In this document: positions 39,942 to 49,583 of the stretch, one piece after another
How positions within the stretch are numbered: the first letter of the stretch is position 1
Layout: each line of letters begins with the position of its first letter
NCBI RefSeq assembly: GCF_030296895.1
Contig: NZ_AP028022.1
Coordinates: 1,612,001 to 1,676,000, forward strand
Reading direction: 5' to 3'
DNA length: 64,000 bases
Origin: Helicobacter felistomachi
GTDB lineage: Bacteria; Campylobacterota; Campylobacteria; Campylobacterales; Helicobacteraceae
Notes under the pieces: generated by a model
The model's input: the letters and a program-made list of their open reading frames with translations, nothing else
Told to the model about the DNA's origin: nothing
Databases searched by the model: none
Position numbers and translations under genes: made by a program

Positions 39942-40703
39942 TTATACCCCATTTTTGCTTAAGGGCTGTGGATAAAATACCCGACTCAAATACAGCCCAC
40001 TAGAGGGGGCTAAGTCCATGCACACCCGCCTTTTGAGCGCAAGTTGTGCCCTTAAATCTGCAAGGCTCAAGCACCCTAAAGAGTGTTGCAACGCCGCCTT
40101 AAGCATCAAGCGCACCTGTGCGCGTAAAAACCCATTAGCTTCCAAGACCACCACTACAAAATCTAAGCCCCTCACATGAAAGGGGTAACAAAAGGCTTGA
40201 TAGAGCACACGGCTTGTGTGCTTAGGATCGCTGCCCGTTTTGCAAAAATATTTAAAGTCATGTGTGCCGACAAAGCAATTTAAGGCTTCTTGCAAGCTTT
40301 TAAGGCTGCCATGCGGGCAAAAGGCCACGTAACGGGCTAGAAAGGGGCTTAGGGGGTTTTGGGTGAAAATGTAGCGGTAACGCCTTTTGTAGGCGTGAAA
40401 ACGGGGGTGAAAGTCTAAATCCACTTGCTCTAAACTTTGGCAAACAATGTGGGGGGTAAGTTTGGGCTGCAAATGGGCGCGTAGTTTAGGTGTGCTCCAA
40501 AATTTAGGGGCATTGAACGCCACGACTTGGCAGGTGGCATGCACGCCCTTGTCTGTGCGTCCTGCGGCGCTAATTTGGCTAGAGATATTTAGTCTTTTTA
40601 GCGCATTTTCTAGTGTGCCCTCTATGGTAGGATAGCCCTCTTGCTTGGCAAAGCCCATGAAAGCACTGCCATCGTAGGCAAGGGTGAGTTTAAAGCGGTG
40701 CAT
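39942..40703 (-). CDS. truA: tRNA pseudouridine38-40 synthase TruA
   Basis: 253 residues from ATG 40703, which overlaps the upstream gene's stop (TGATG). A longer in-frame extension upstream is not needed, because MHRFKLTLAYDGSAFMGF is the normal N-terminus. The catalytic aspartate is in SAAGRTDKGVHA near residue 52. RRYRYIF near 106 and the HDFKYFCKTGSD stretch near 145 are family motifs. About 200 bases upstream of purD carry no gene. Confidence 0.92.
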   Translation of the reverse strand: MHRFKLTLAYDGSAFMGFAKQEGYPTIEGTLENALKRLNISSQISAAGRTDKGVHATCQVVAFNAPKFWSTPKLRAHLQPKLTPHIVCQSLEQVDLDFHPRFHAYKRRYRYIFTQNPLSPFLARYVAFCPHGSLKSLQEALNCFVGTHDFKYFCKTGSDPKHTSRVLYQAFCYPFHVRGLDFVVVVLEANGFLRAQVRLMLKAALQHSLGCLSLADLRAQLALKRRVCMDLAPSSGLYLSRVFYPQPLSKNGV

Positions 40704-41749
40704 CAATAAAAGCGCACAATGATGCGGCGATACAGCGCATAAGAGCCTAAAAACCACACAATTGGCAAGGTGATGGTGCCGATGATGGGCGCGTCTTGGC
40801 TGATGACATGCATGCCTAAGAAGTAAAGCCCCACTGCCAAAAGCACATAGACATAGGATAAATTCTTAGAAAAGCGGGGGTTAGAAATGCCAAAGACGGG
40901 GATTAAAAACAAACTAGCTAGGGGGAACAGGGCGACTAAAATAGCTTGTGTAAAACGGCGTTGTTGGTTTTTGTCTGGGTGCGTGCCAAAAGCCTTCTTC
41001 CAATAGCCTATATAGTCGTGTCCATGCACATAAGCGGCGTTTGTGCGCGCGGATATGCTGAGTTTATTGCGTAAATTTAATTGTTGAAAGGTGACTTTGC
41101 GTAACTGCCCTTTGTCGGCAAAGTAGGCGTTGCCATGATCTAATTGTAAGCCAAAGACTCCATCGGTGTTTTTCACCTCCCCCTTTTGGGCGATCATAAA
41201 ACTCTCGAGGGCTAGCCCCTTATGCGAGAAGAGCACCAAATCGCTAAAAACCCCCCCCTCTTTCTTGCCTACATACACCAGCCAATCGCCCAGCTTTTGT
41301 CCAAACTCCCCCGCTTGGATATTGACATCAATGTGGTCTTTTTTATCTCTAATAAACGAGTAGTAGGCACTCTTAGAAGCGGGGATTAAGATTAAAGAAA
41401 AGACTAAAAGCACACCGCTAACGAAGACACAAAGGGGTAAAAAGGCTTGCACGATTTTTTTAGGCGCGATCCCTAGCGAAAAGAACACCAACAGCTCGTG
41501 GTCGTAGGAGAGCCGTGCTAGCCCAATGGCGCAAGCAGCAAAAAAGGTGATGGGGATGATGAAAAATATCGTGCCGGGCAATGAGTAGGTGTAAAGCTGC
41601 ACCAAGTCTAAGAAACTCAGTTTCACCACTAAGGTAACGCTGGCGATGCCTATGAGCATGATCATGGACGCGATGAAAAAGAGCACCAAAAAGAACGAAA
41701 AGAAAATTTGCGAAATGGCGTTAAACATACAGGTTTTAGCCAAATCCAC
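40703..41749 (-). CDS. LPS export permease, LptF/LptG family
   Basis: 348 residues with three N-terminal membrane helices (about 10-35, 52-75 and 98-125), a periplasmic jellyroll domain (about 130-255) and three C-terminal helices. This is the LptF/LptG plan. The coupling region facing LptB is likely SYDHELLVFFSLGIAPKKI near residue 85. Whether it is LptF or LptG cannot be settled from this copy alone. It sits between pcm and truA, as in H. pylori. It shares the LPS export route with the lptD found 3 kb away. Confidence 0.88.
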   Translation of the reverse strand: MDLAKTCMFNAISQIFFSFFLVLFFIASMIMLIGIASVTLVVKLSFLDLVQLYTYSLPGTIFFIIPITFFAACAIGLARLSYDHELLVFFSLGIAPKKIVQAFLPLCVFVSGVLLVFSLILIPASKSAYYSFIRDKKDHIDVNIQAGEFGQKLGDWLVYVGKKEGGVFSDLVLFSHKGLALESFMIAQKGEVKNTDGVFGLQLDHGNAYFADKGQLRKVTFQQLNLRNKLSISARTNAAYVHGHDYIGYWKKAFGTHPDKNQQRRFTQAILVALFPLASLFLIPVFGISNPRFSKNLSYVYVLLAVGLYFLGMHVISQDAPIIGTITLPIVWFLGSYALYRRIIVRFY

Positions 41750-41758
41750 GCTCGCCCC

Positions 41759-42388
41759 CTAAACCCCCCGCTCTACGCCATTTAACACCGGCACAAACTG
41801 ACACTTCTCCAAGCGCTCGGCTAGCAAACGCCCATTTTGTTTGGCAAAACGGGTGATGGTTTGCGTGCGGTTTTCTAGCATGGGAGCTAGTAAAATCCCC
41901 CCCTCGCTTAGTTGCTCCACAAGGGCACTAGGGATGTGCGTGGCGCACGCTGAAAATAAAATGCGCTCAAAGGGGGCAAATTCACGCCAGCCCTCTTGCC
42001 CGTCTGCTAATTTTGTGTGGATATTCGTTACCTTTAAACGCCTAAAGCGCTCTTTGGCCTGCACCAACAGCTTTTCAATACGCTCAATGCTAAAGACACG
42101 GCGCACCAATTTAGAGAGCACCATTGCCTGATACCCGCTCCCACAGCCGATCTCTAGCACGCTATCGACCCCCTTTAGCTGTAAATACTGCGTCATTTTT
42201 GCCACCGTGAGCGGAGAGCTGATAAACTGCTCGCCATCTAGGGGCAGGGCGTTTAGGCTGTAAGCCAGGTGTTTAGGCGACACAAACTCTTCTCGATTGA
42301 TCGCACAAATGGCCTCTTCAACGGGCTTTTCTAGGGGGAAGTGGCGGGCAATCTCGGCACACATATGGGCGTTTTTTAGGCTAAACAA
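41759..42388 (-). CDS. pcm: Protein-L-isoaspartate O-methyltransferase
   Basis: SAM enzyme that repairs isoaspartyl residues in aged proteins. It is 209 residues. The substrate-loop [16 protein letters not shown]-like segment is near residue 50 and the SAM motif [16 protein letters not shown] is near 78, followed by [10 protein letters not shown] (motif II). The start abuts the nrdB stop, so translation is probably coupled. Confidence 0.92.
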   Translation of the reverse strand: MFSLKNAHMCAEIARHFPLEKPVEEAICAINREEFVSPKHLAYSLNALPLDGEQFISSPLTVAKMTQYLQLKGVDSVLEIGCGSGYQAMVLSKLVRRVFSIERIEKLLVQAKERFRRLKVTNIHTKLADGQEGWREFAPFERILFSACATHIPSALVEQLSEGGILLAPMLENRTQTITRFAKQNGRLLAERLEKCQFVPVLNGVERGV

Positions 42389-43423
42389 CTAAAACCCCTC
42401 AAAGCTAATGCTGCCCTTAGAGTAATTACTGACCCGTGCCTCAAAGAAGTTAGAGCGGTGGCTGTTGAAGTTGGCAAATTGCTCGACCCAACGGATGGGG
42501 TTTTTGGTGTGGTACAGCTTAGGCAGCCCCACCACGGCTAAGCGGGTGTCGGCTAAATACTCTGTATAGGCGCGCAAAATTTTAGGGCTTAAGTCCAAAA
42601 TCTGCCCCTGCGTGATGTATGCCCCCCATGCGCTCTCCAAATCCACGGCTTGCTTAAACATGTCCACAACCTCTTCAAGCAAATCTGGGGTGAAAAGATC
42701 GGGGCGCTCTTTACGCAAAGAATTGATCATGTTTTGGAATAAGCTTAGGTGTGTTACTTCATCTCTTTGGATGAAGCGGATCATTTGCGCTGTGCCTAGC
42801 ATACGCCCACTGCGTGCCAAAGCGTAAAAGTAGCTAAATCCGCTGTAAAAATAAATCCCCTCTAAAATTTGATTGGCGAACAACGCCTTTAACAGATTGC
42901 GCTCGGTGGGCTCTTGAGATAAGTCCATATAAATTTGGGCGATGCAATCGTTCTTGTCTTTGAGAGCGGAGTCGGTGCGCCACATTTCGTAAATCTCATC
43001 GCTGTTTGCGCTAATGCTCTCCACCATCACGGCGTAGCTGTGGCTATGCAATGCCTCTTCAAAGGCTTGGCGCACCAAACATAGATTGATCTCAGGGCTG
43101 GTGATGAAGGGGTTGATGTTGTCGATGAGATTGTTTGTTTGCAAACTATCCATGAAAATGAGTTGGGCTAGGGCGCGATCGTAGCCGACCTTTTCTTGTG
43201 GGCTTAACTTCAAATAGTGAGTCTTGTCCCCTTGCATGCCCACTTCTTCAGGAAACCATGTGTTTGTCAGCATAGTTTTCCAAAGTTTGCTCGCCCATGG
43301 GTATTTGATTTGGTTTAAATCAAACATGCTCGTGGGGTTGCCCCCAAAGATTTGGCGCTCCCCCGCATGTTCCTTCGATTCGGGGTTGTAGATTTTTTTA
43401 CGGCCCAACGCTTTCATTTTCAC
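42389..43423 (-). CDS. nrdB: Ribonucleotide reductase class Ia small subunit NrdB
   Basis: 344-residue diiron/tyrosyl-radical subunit for dNTP synthesis. Iron-ligand segments are visible: [14 protein letters not shown] with the first carboxylate region near residue 90, [13 protein letters not shown] near residue 118 and the [11 protein letters not shown] helix near residue 216. The C-terminal tail that docks on NrdA ends in SFEGF. Clear leader: GAAAGGAGTG lies just upstream of the ATG. Confidence 0.93.
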   Translation of the reverse strand: MKMKALGRKKIYNPESKEHAGERQIFGGNPTSMFDLNQIKYPWASKLWKTMLTNTWFPEEVGMQGDKTHYLKLSPQEKVGYDRALAQLIFMDSLQTNNLIDNINPFITSPEINLCLVRQAFEEALHSHSYAVMVESISANSDEIYEMWRTDSALKDKNDCIAQIYMDLSQEPTERNLLKALFANQILEGIYFYSGFSYFYALARSGRMLGTAQMIRFIQRDEVTHLSLFQNMINSLRKERPDLFTPDLLEEVVDMFKQAVDLESAWGAYITQGQILDLSPKILRAYTEYLADTRLAVVGLPKLYHTKNPIRWVEQFANFNSHRSNFFEARVSNYSKGSISFEGF

Positions 43424-43527
43424 TCCTTCAAAAGGGGCTTAGTATAATCTAAACTAGCTTATAAAATGGACTTTGGCTAAATTTAAGCCTAATTTAAACT
43501 TCTAAAGGTTAAGATTCTAGCTTTTAT

Positions 43528-43611
43528 GCGGAAGTGGCGAAATGGCAGACGCACCAGACTTAGGATCTGGCGCCGCAAGGCGTGGAGGTTCAAGTCCTCT
43601 CTTCCGCACCA
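43528..43611 (+). tRNA. tRNA-Leu (UAG)
   Basis: Plus-strand cloverleaf with encoded CCA. The acceptor GCGGAAG pairs with CTTCCGC. The anticodon stem CCAGA/TCTGG has the loop CTTAGGA, anticodon TAG. The variable arm is long. The CCA ends at 43611 and the stop codon of the convergent SDR gene begins at 43612, so no spacer exists between them. Confidence 0.95.
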
Positions 43612-44457
43612 CTACTTTAAAATCTCTTTTCTTAGCAAAAAATCGTAGATTTTATCTGGTAAAAGTGCTTTCGTCCACACCAATAAATGCGCCTTTTTGC
43701 CGACCAAATACCGGGTTTTAGGATTTTGGCTCTCTAACGCCTTTAAGATTGTGGTGGCCACCAAACTAGCCGGGCTGGCGTTTTCATAAACTTTTTTAAA
43801 GTAAGCGTGGGTTTTTTGCAATTCTAGGGCGTAGGGGCTATTTGGCTTTAAAGTGTTTTCTAGCCCCGCATCCCATTTAGTCTTGATCGCCCCGGGCTCG
43901 ATCAACACCACTTGCACCCCTAAGCCCAACAACTCGGCGCGCAAGCAATCGCTGTAAGCTTCTAGGGCGTATTTGCTCGCATGGTACCAGCCTAAAAACA
44001 AAGTGGTGGAACGCCCCGCACTTGAGGCAACATTGATGATTTTGGGAGCAAGCCTTTGGCTTGCCTGAAGGCCTGTGCTTGCTTGAAGTGCTGCACTTGC
44101 CCGCAACAAGGGCAACAATCTAGAGCACAGCTCCCCCACGCTGAATAAATTTGTTTCAAACAATGCCTTCGCTTCACTGATGGGTTGCTCTTCTAGCGCG
44201 CCGAACATCCCATAACCGGCGTTGTTGATGAGCGCAAAAAGCTCTTTTTCTTGCGCTAAAATCATGTCTGTGGCTCTTGCAATCTGGTTTTCATCTTGCA
44301 AATCGCAATCAAGACGCACACAATGGGGGTGTTCTAGGCTGTCTATCTTTGTGGCCTGCCTTGAGAGGGCATAGACTTTATAGCCCTTTTGTAAGAGTGC
44401 CTTAGCGCACTCAAGCCCGATTCCACTGCTTGCCCCCGTTAAAACCACCGCTAACAT
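43612..44457 (-). CDS. Short-chain dehydrogenase/reductase
   Basis: About 281 residues from ATG 44457 (MLAVVLTGASSGIGLE); an earlier in-frame Met at 44484 lies inside galE. The cofactor motif TGASSGIG is at residues 7-14, NNAGYG near 84, the catalytic serine in NVASSAGR near 145 and YHASKYALE near 160. Between the helix LLPLLRAS and the serine strand there is a small insertion with a doubled LQAS motif (about 44052-44100). The substrate is unknown. The start overlaps the galE stop by 7 bases. Confidence 0.88.
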   Translation of the reverse strand: MLAVVLTGASSGIGLECAKALLQKGYKVYALSRQATKIDSLEHPHCVRLDCDLQDENQIARATDMILAQEKELFALINNAGYGMFGALEEQPISEAKALFETNLFSVGELCSRLLPLLRASAALQASTGLQASQRLAPKIINVASSAGRSTTLFLGWYHASKYALEAYSDCLRAELLGLGVQVVLIEPGAIKTKWDAGLENTLKPNSPYALELQKTHAYFKKVYENASPASLVATTILKALESQNPKTRYLVGKKAHLLVWTKALLPDKIYDFLLRKEILK

Positions 44458-45488
44458 GGTTGCGCTCCCAAATATTGCTCCCACACATACGCGCTTTTAA
44501 TGATGGTTTCTAAATTGGCATATTGCGGTTTAAAGGCGGTGTGGGTTAAAATCTTGTGATTGTCGGCGATCAAACTCGCCGGATCGCCCGGGCGCCTGCC
44601 CTGCATTTGTACCTTAAAATCCACGCCCGAAATCTCTTTGACCTTAGCCACCACTTCAGCCACGCTATAACCCCGCCCATAGCCCACATTGTAAATTTGG
44701 CTTTTGTTTTCAACTTGCAAGGTTTTAAAGGCTTCCAAATGCGCTAAAGCGAGATCGTCTATGTGGATGTAATCGCGCACACAAGTGCCATCGGGCGTGG
44801 GGTAGTCGTCGCCAAAGATCGCCATGGATGGGCGTTTATGTGTGGCGCACTCACAAGCCACTTTAATTAAATGCGTGGCGTTTTTGGCCCGATGCCCTAA
44901 AGCAAAGGGGCTTGAATAGTCATTAAAGTGGGTGGCCCCGGCGACATTAAAATAGCGTAAAAGCGCGCAGGCAAAGGGCGCAACCTTGGCAGTGTCTAGC
45001 AAAATACGCTCGCTCATCATTTTGGACGCGCCATAGGGGTTAATGGGCTCTAGGGGGGCGTTTTCGTCGACAACTTGCGTGGTCTGCCCATAAACGGCAG
45101 CGGTGGAGGAAAAGACAAGATGCTTGATCTTGTGTTTCACGCACAATTTGGCTAATTGCAAGGTGTTTAAGGTGTTGTTGGTGTAGTAATCCAGAGGTAG
45201 GCGTGTGGATTCTTCGACCAAGAGTTTTGCCGCAAAGTGCAACACGCCCTGCAGACGATGCCCTTGCGCTTGTTTGGCGGTAAGGTGGCTCTCTAGTTTG
45301 TCCATGTCGCTTAAATCCAAAAGATCAAAAAACACCCGCTCAGGGTAAAGGTGCTTTAAGGTTTGTGCGTGGATTTCAAAGCCCGTGCTTAAATTATCCA
45401 CGATCCAAATTTTATAATCTGTCTGCTCCAAAAACAAACGCGCGACACTCGCCCCGATATACCCACAAGCCCCTGTGAAAAGCAACAT
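44451..45488 (-). CDS. galE: UDP-glucose 4-epimerase GalE
   Basis: SDR-fold epimerase interconverting UDP-glucose and UDP-galactose for LPS. I chose the start at Met 45488 (MLLFTGACGYIGASV) rather than the longer frame from 45527. GACGYIG binds NAD at residues 5-11. The catalytic YGASKMM segment is near residue 150, with SSTAAVYG at 125. GRGYSVAEVV and RRPGDPASLIADN near the end are GalE-specific. It is 345 residues. Confidence 0.92.
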   Translation of the reverse strand: MLLFTGACGYIGASVARLFLEQTDYKIWIVDNLSTGFEIHAQTLKHLYPERVFFDLLDLSDMDKLESHLTAKQAQGHRLQGVLHFAAKLLVEESTRLPLDYYTNNTLNTLQLAKLCVKHKIKHLVFSSTAAVYGQTTQVVDENAPLEPINPYGASKMMSERILLDTAKVAPFACALLRYFNVAGATHFNDYSSPFALGHRAKNATHLIKVACECATHKRPSMAIFGDDYPTPDGTCVRDYIHIDDLALAHLEAFKTLQVENKSQIYNVGYGRGYSVAEVVAKVKEISGVDFKVQMQGRRPGDPASLIADNHKILTHTAFKPQYANLETIIKSAYVWEQYLGAQPC

Positions 45489-45555
45489 GCCAAAACCTTT
45501 AGAAAATTTAGGCTCTATGTTATCCAAATTTGGCTTTTGACTCGGCCAACTGGTT

Positions 45556-46755
45556 TTATAAAATCCCCTCCAACTGCTCTAAAATGTGCCGGCCTATGGG
45601 GATAGCCGAAGTGGCGGCAGGGCTTGGGGCGTTGCAGACATTGACACTGCGCTGTGTATTGCAAAATAAAAAGTCCTCAATGAGTTCTCCAAAATCGCTC
45701 ACCGCCTGGGCGCGCACGCCGGCAGGGTGGGAATCTAAATCCTCCAGCTTTAAGCGCGGGCAATACTTTTGCACCAAACCCAAATAGCTTTTTTTGCATA
45801 AAGAGTTTTTAAACTCCAAAAGCCCAGGTTTTAGGTATTTAGCAATGACCTTTCTCACCCCTCTGTGTGCTAACATTTCTTTTAGGTCGTGTAGGCTGAT
45901 GTCGCTTTTGTGATACCCCTCCCTTTTGAGTGCAAGCACGGCATTAGGCCCCACCGTCACACTCCCATCGATCATGCGTGTCAAATGCACCCCTAAAAAG
46001 GGCATGCTCGGATCGGGAATGGGATAAATTAAATGTTTAACGATTTGGTTGTGTTTGGGGGACAACTTAAAATACTCCCCTCTAAAGGGACAAATGGTGA
46101 AGTTGGGTTTTAAGCCTAGCATTTGCACGATGCGATCGCTGTGTAGCCCGGCACAAGAGATGAGATAGTTTGCCTCGTAAGTGGCGTTTTTGGTGCAAAG
46201 TTGTACCCCCCGGGCGTGTTCTGTGATCGCCACCACCTCAGCATTGTAAATGACCTCTCCGCCCTTTTCTTTAAAACGCCTCGCCATCGCTAGCGTAACT
46301 TCTTGATAGCTCACAATGGCGCTTGTGGGAAAGAAGATTCCGCCTAGACCTGTGATGTTTGGCTCTAACTCTTTAAGCTCTTTGGCATCTAAACAGGTGC
46401 GCTCTAGCCCGTTTTCTTGGGTGCGCTCTAAGAGGGCTTGCATGCGCTGCATTTCTAAGTCGTTGCTTGCCACCAAAAGCTTGCCACATTCTTCATATTT
46501 AATCCCATTTTCTTGGCAAAACGCTTTGGTGGCTTTGTTGCCTTCATAGCAAAAGCGCGCCTTTAAACTGCCCGGGGTGTAATAGACCCCCGCGTGGATC
46601 ACCCCACTATTGCGCCCCGTTTGGTGCAAGGCACTTTGGGCTTCTTTTTCTAAGAGCAAGACTTTTAAATCGGGGTGTTTGTCTAAAAGCTGCATCGCCA
46701 CCGAATGCCCTAAAATCCCTCCTCCGATCACCACGCAATCGTAAATGGGCGGCAT
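45556..46755 (-). CDS. lhgO: L-2-hydroxyglutarate dehydrogenase LhgO
   Basis: FAD enzyme oxidising L-2-hydroxyglutarate to 2-oxoglutarate, feeding electrons to quinone. It is 399 residues. The FAD motif VVIGGGILGHSVAMQL is at the N-terminus. HQTGRNSGVIHAGVYY (near residue 44) is the LhgO signature. FRGEYFKL near 225 and the C-terminal FEN/APSPAATSAIPIG block close the fold. The ATG overlaps the last base of csiD, so the two are coupled, as in the E. coli csiD-lhgO pair. Confidence 0.9.
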   Translation of the reverse strand: MPPIYDCVVIGGGILGHSVAMQLLDKHPDLKVLLLEKEAQSALHQTGRNSGVIHAGVYYTPGSLKARFCYEGNKATKAFCQENGIKYEECGKLLVASNDLEMQRMQALLERTQENGLERTCLDAKELKELEPNITGLGGIFFPTSAIVSYQEVTLAMARRFKEKGGEVIYNAEVVAITEHARGVQLCTKNATYEANYLISCAGLHSDRIVQMLGLKPNFTICPFRGEYFKLSPKHNQIVKHLIYPIPDPSMPFLGVHLTRMIDGSVTVGPNAVLALKREGYHKSDISLHDLKEMLAHRGVRKVIAKYLKPGLLEFKNSLCKKSYLGLVQKYCPRLKLEDLDSHPAGVRAQAVSDFGELIEDFLFCNTQRSVNVCNAPSPAATSAIPIGRHILEQLEGIL

Positions 46756-47714
46756 TAGAAGTTTTTAAAGTCTTTGTAGCGGCTAAAGGGGTTGGTGGCA
46801 AAAGAAAAATACCCCCTTTGGCGCATCAGTTCGCGGCGTAGTTTAGGGTGGGGCTGGAATTTATCCCGCCCGTGCAGCCAAAATAAGTTATTGATGAGGA
46901 GGCATTGCCCTACAGGCACAGGGAAAGAGAGTTTTGCCTTAGAGCTCTCTAAAGAGTCGCTAAGATTGGCTAAGTAAACACCTTCTTCGTAGTCTTTGGG
47001 TTGGGCGAATTGGTCAATGTAGAGCATGACAGGGTGGGCGTGGTTGTCGGCTTCAAACACGGGGTGGTAGACATCGTAAGCCACATTTTTGCTAGGAGGT
47101 GCTGACCAGCGCATCACCCTTTTAGCCAGCGGGTGGTTGTAAAACTTTGCCAAGTCCTCCCAGTCATCTAGGTGCAAGAGTTGCGAGTCGCCCCCTTGCA
47201 TGTGCTGTTCGTCAATCTTATACATCAGCACATAGTCGGTAACTTCATTGACATAGGTCCCGTCATTGTGGAGCTCCAGGGGCTTTTGGGGTTGGCGTAG
47301 GTAGCTATCCGAGTTGTCGGTGTTCACCACCGCCCAGCGCGCGTAAAACTGCCCGCTCATCTGATCAAAGTTGGAGCGCCCGATCAAATGCACGATGGCT
47401 GTGGCGATTTTGACCATGTCATCGCCCTGCTCGGCTGAATTGATGCCCTGTGGGTTTATTAGCAATGCGCCGGTTTTGCGATCGCTTAAAGACTTTTCTA
47501 AAAAGGGTTTAAGCTTGTGCTCGCAGAGTTTGTCTAAAATTTGGGCAGCCCTAAAGCGCAAGAAAGATTTATACTCCAACGCTTGCAAGGGGCAAGGTGC
47601 CAGCTCTTTAAGCAAGCTTGCGATCGTGTCTTGGCTAAAGGTTACTTGCAAAAGCCGCTTGGAGTAGGGGGTAACCTCTACACTAAACGCTTTACTCGTG
47701 GATTTATTTGCCAT
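46755..47714 (-). CDS. csiD: Glutarate 2-hydroxylase CsiD (GlaH)
   Basis: Fe(II)/2-oxoglutarate dioxygenase that converts glutarate to L-2-hydroxyglutarate and succinate. It is 319 residues. The iron motif HND is in [10 protein letters not shown] near residue 162, and the distal histidine is in [10 protein letters not shown] near 290. [11 protein letters not shown] near 300 supplies the 2-oxoglutarate arginine region. AAAGGAGAG sits 3 bases before the ATG, a strong ribosome-binding site. Upstream lie remains of a membrane-protein gene, then gabD. Confidence 0.9.
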   Translation of the reverse strand: MANKSTSKAFSVEVTPYSKRLLQVTFSQDTIASLLKELAPCPLQALEYKSFLRFRAAQILDKLCEHKLKPFLEKSLSDRKTGALLINPQGINSAEQGDDMVKIATAIVHLIGRSNFDQMSGQFYARWAVVNTDNSDSYLRQPQKPLELHNDGTYVNEVTDYVLMYKIDEQHMQGGDSQLLHLDDWEDLAKFYNHPLAKRVMRWSAPPSKNVAYDVYHPVFEADNHAHPVMLYIDQFAQPKDYEEGVYLANLSDSLESSKAKLSFPVPVGQCLLINNLFWLHGRDKFQPHPKLRRELMRQRGYFSFATNPFSRYKDFKNF

Positions 47715-47735
47715 GTTCTCTCCTTTAACTTAAGA

Positions 47736-48110
47736 TCAAGGCGTGGATGGAATTTTACCCAACAATCCATAATGTTCTAACACTAAAGCCCAAAAGTGGG
47801 GCAAAAAGCCCCACGCCATCTTGGGCACAATACTAAAATAGGCACGCCAGAGACCGCATAATGTCTGCTTAACTCCTAGTGAGTGGCTAGAGCAGTTTGC
47901 GCCCTTAAACAAGGTTGCTACAACCAGCACATACAAGATCGCAAACATTAAGGCAACGAGTTTCTCCTCCGCCCGATCGCCCTTTAAGCCTAGCCACAGC
48001 ATCAGTGTGGGCGATGGATAAAACCCCGATCCCAGTATCCGTGCGCGCCAACATCGCCACCCCCTCCACAAAGCCTAAACGCTGCTTAAAGGGGCATGCT
48101 CTTGAGTTTA
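47736..48110 (-). pseudogene. Decayed membrane-protein gene inside the glutarate cluster
   Basis: On the minus strand, pieces in different frames read in order: KQRLGFVEGVAMLARTDTGI (about 48085-48025), LMLWLGLKGDRAEEKLVALM with a following membrane helix FAILYVLVVATLF (about 48010-47920), and a tail with WGFLPHFWALVL. They look like one short multi-pass membrane protein or the end of a transporter, but I cannot name it. In E. coli the equivalent cluster carries the transporter gabP, so a lost transporter is a reasonable guess. Confidence 0.45.
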
Positions 48111-48155
48111 GCTAAAAACTACGTCTTGATCTGCCCCGCAGGCACAGAAAAATCT

Positions 48156-49583
48156 TTAATCTAAACGCACATTTAAATATTTGATCTCTAAATAGTCCTC
48201 AATGCCATATTTTGAGCCTTCACGCCCAATGCCGCTTTGTTTGATCCCGCCAAAGGGGGCGGTTTCTGTGGAGATGTGCCCGGCATTGACCCCCACCATG
48301 CCATACTCTAACGCCTCGCCCACTCTAAAGACTCTGGCTAAATTTTGGGTATAAAAATAAGCCGCTAGCCCATACTGCGTGGCGTTCGCCCACTCTAGCA
48401 CCTCTTCTTCAGTGTCAAACCTAAAGAGTGGGGCAAGCGGCCCAAAGGTTTCCTCTTTGGCGACCGCCATGCCTTGATTCACCCCCGTTAAAATCGTGGG
48501 CTCAAAAAAGCTTGCCCCAAGCGCGCTGGGCTTGCCACCGCTTAAAATTTGGGCCCCTTTGCTTGTAGCGTCCGCGATGTGCTCCTGCACTTTAGCCACC
48601 GCCCTAGAGTCGATCAAGGGCCCCTGTGTGGTGTTTTCTTCTAGCCCATTGCCTAAATTCAAGCTTTCCACTTTGCTTTTTAAAATGCAGCTTAATTCCT
48701 CATAAACGCTTTTTTGCACATAGATACGATTCGCACACACGCAGGTTTGCCCGCTGTTTCTAAACTTAGAGAGCATGATCCCCTCGGCCGCCTTTTCTAA
48801 GTTGGCATCCTCAAAGACAATAAAGGGCGCATTGCCCCCAAGCTCCAAAGAGAGTTTTTTAAGGGTGGCGGCACTTTGTGCTGCCAAGATTTTACCCACT
48901 TCAGTCGAGCCGGTGAAGCTGATTTTACGCACCACATCGCTTTCACAAAGGCACTTAGCGAGCATTTTTGTCTCCCCCGTAACCACGCTTAAGACCCCTT
49001 CAGGGATGCCCGCTTTTTGTGCCAACACCATTAAAGCATAGGCACTAAGAGGGGTTTGGGTGGCAGGTTTGATCACTATTGCGCAGCCACAGGCTAGGGC
49101 GGGGGCGAGTTTGCGCGCAATCATGCCAGAGGGGAAGTTCCACGGGGTGATGGCGGCACAGACGCCGATGGGCTGTTTTAAGACGAGGATTTTTTGGTTA
49201 GCCACGACACTGGGCAAAATGTCCCCGTCAATACGCCGCGCCTGCTCGGCAAACCAACGCAAATAACTCGCCCCATAGGTGATCTCCGACCTTGCCTCTT
49301 TTAAGGGCTTACCCATTTCTTGCGTGAGGATGCGCGCTAAGTCCTCCAAATTTTCTAAGAGCAAGGCGCGCAACTTTAAGAGAAGGTCCGCCCTCTCTAG
49401 GGTGAGCTTGCTCGCCCATTCTTTTTGTGCCTTGTGGGCGTGGGCGATGATTTGCTCTAGCTCTGCTTGGCTTACACTTTTGACATAGGCGATCTCTTGT
49501 AAGGTTGCAGGGTTTGTAACAGGGATAAAGCCCTCTTGGGGGGCAAGGCTTACAAAGGGGTGGTTGAGTAAAGAAAAGTTCAT
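48156..49583 (-). CDS. gabD: Succinate/glutarate-semialdehyde dehydrogenase GabD
   Basis: NAD(P)-dependent aldehyde dehydrogenase, 475 residues. The oxyanion asparagine is in TPWNFPSGM near residue 143, the cofactor motif FTGSTEVG near 222, the general base ELGGNAPF near 244 and the nucleophile cysteine in NSGQTCVCANR near 278. Its overlap of four bases with gabT and its place in the csiD-lhgO cluster argue for oxidation of glutarate semialdehyde (from 5-aminovalerate) and/or succinate semialdehyde (from GABA). Confidence 0.9.
   Translation of the reverse strand: MNFSLLNHPFVSLAPQEGFIPVTNPATLQEIAYVKSVSQAELEQIIAHAHKAQKEWASKLTLERADLLLKLRALLLENLEDLARILTQEMGKPLKEARSEITYGASYLRWFAEQARRIDGDILPSVVANQKILVLKQPIGVCAAITPWNFPSGMIARKLAPALACGCAIVIKPATQTPLSAYALMVLAQKAGIPEGVLSVVTGETKMLAKCLCESDVVRKISFTGSTEVGKILAAQSAATLKKLSLELGGNAPFIVFEDANLEKAAEGIMLSKFRNSGQTCVCANRIYVQKSVYEELSCILKSKVESLNLGNGLEENTTQGPLIDSRAVAKVQEHIADATSKGAQILSGGKPSALGASFFEPTILTGVNQGMAVAKEETFGPLAPLFRFDTEEEVLEWANATQYGLAAYFYTQNLARVFRVGEALEYGMVGVNAGHISTETAPFGGIKQSGIGREGSKYGIEDYLEIKYLNVRLD

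Noticed and set aside
20830-48110. Shared CATGCTCTTGAG sequence at about 20834 and 48099 as a sign of a second IS end
   Set aside because: Only 12 bases match, and there is no TTAC/TCAA context or transposase fragment near 48.1 kb; probably chance.
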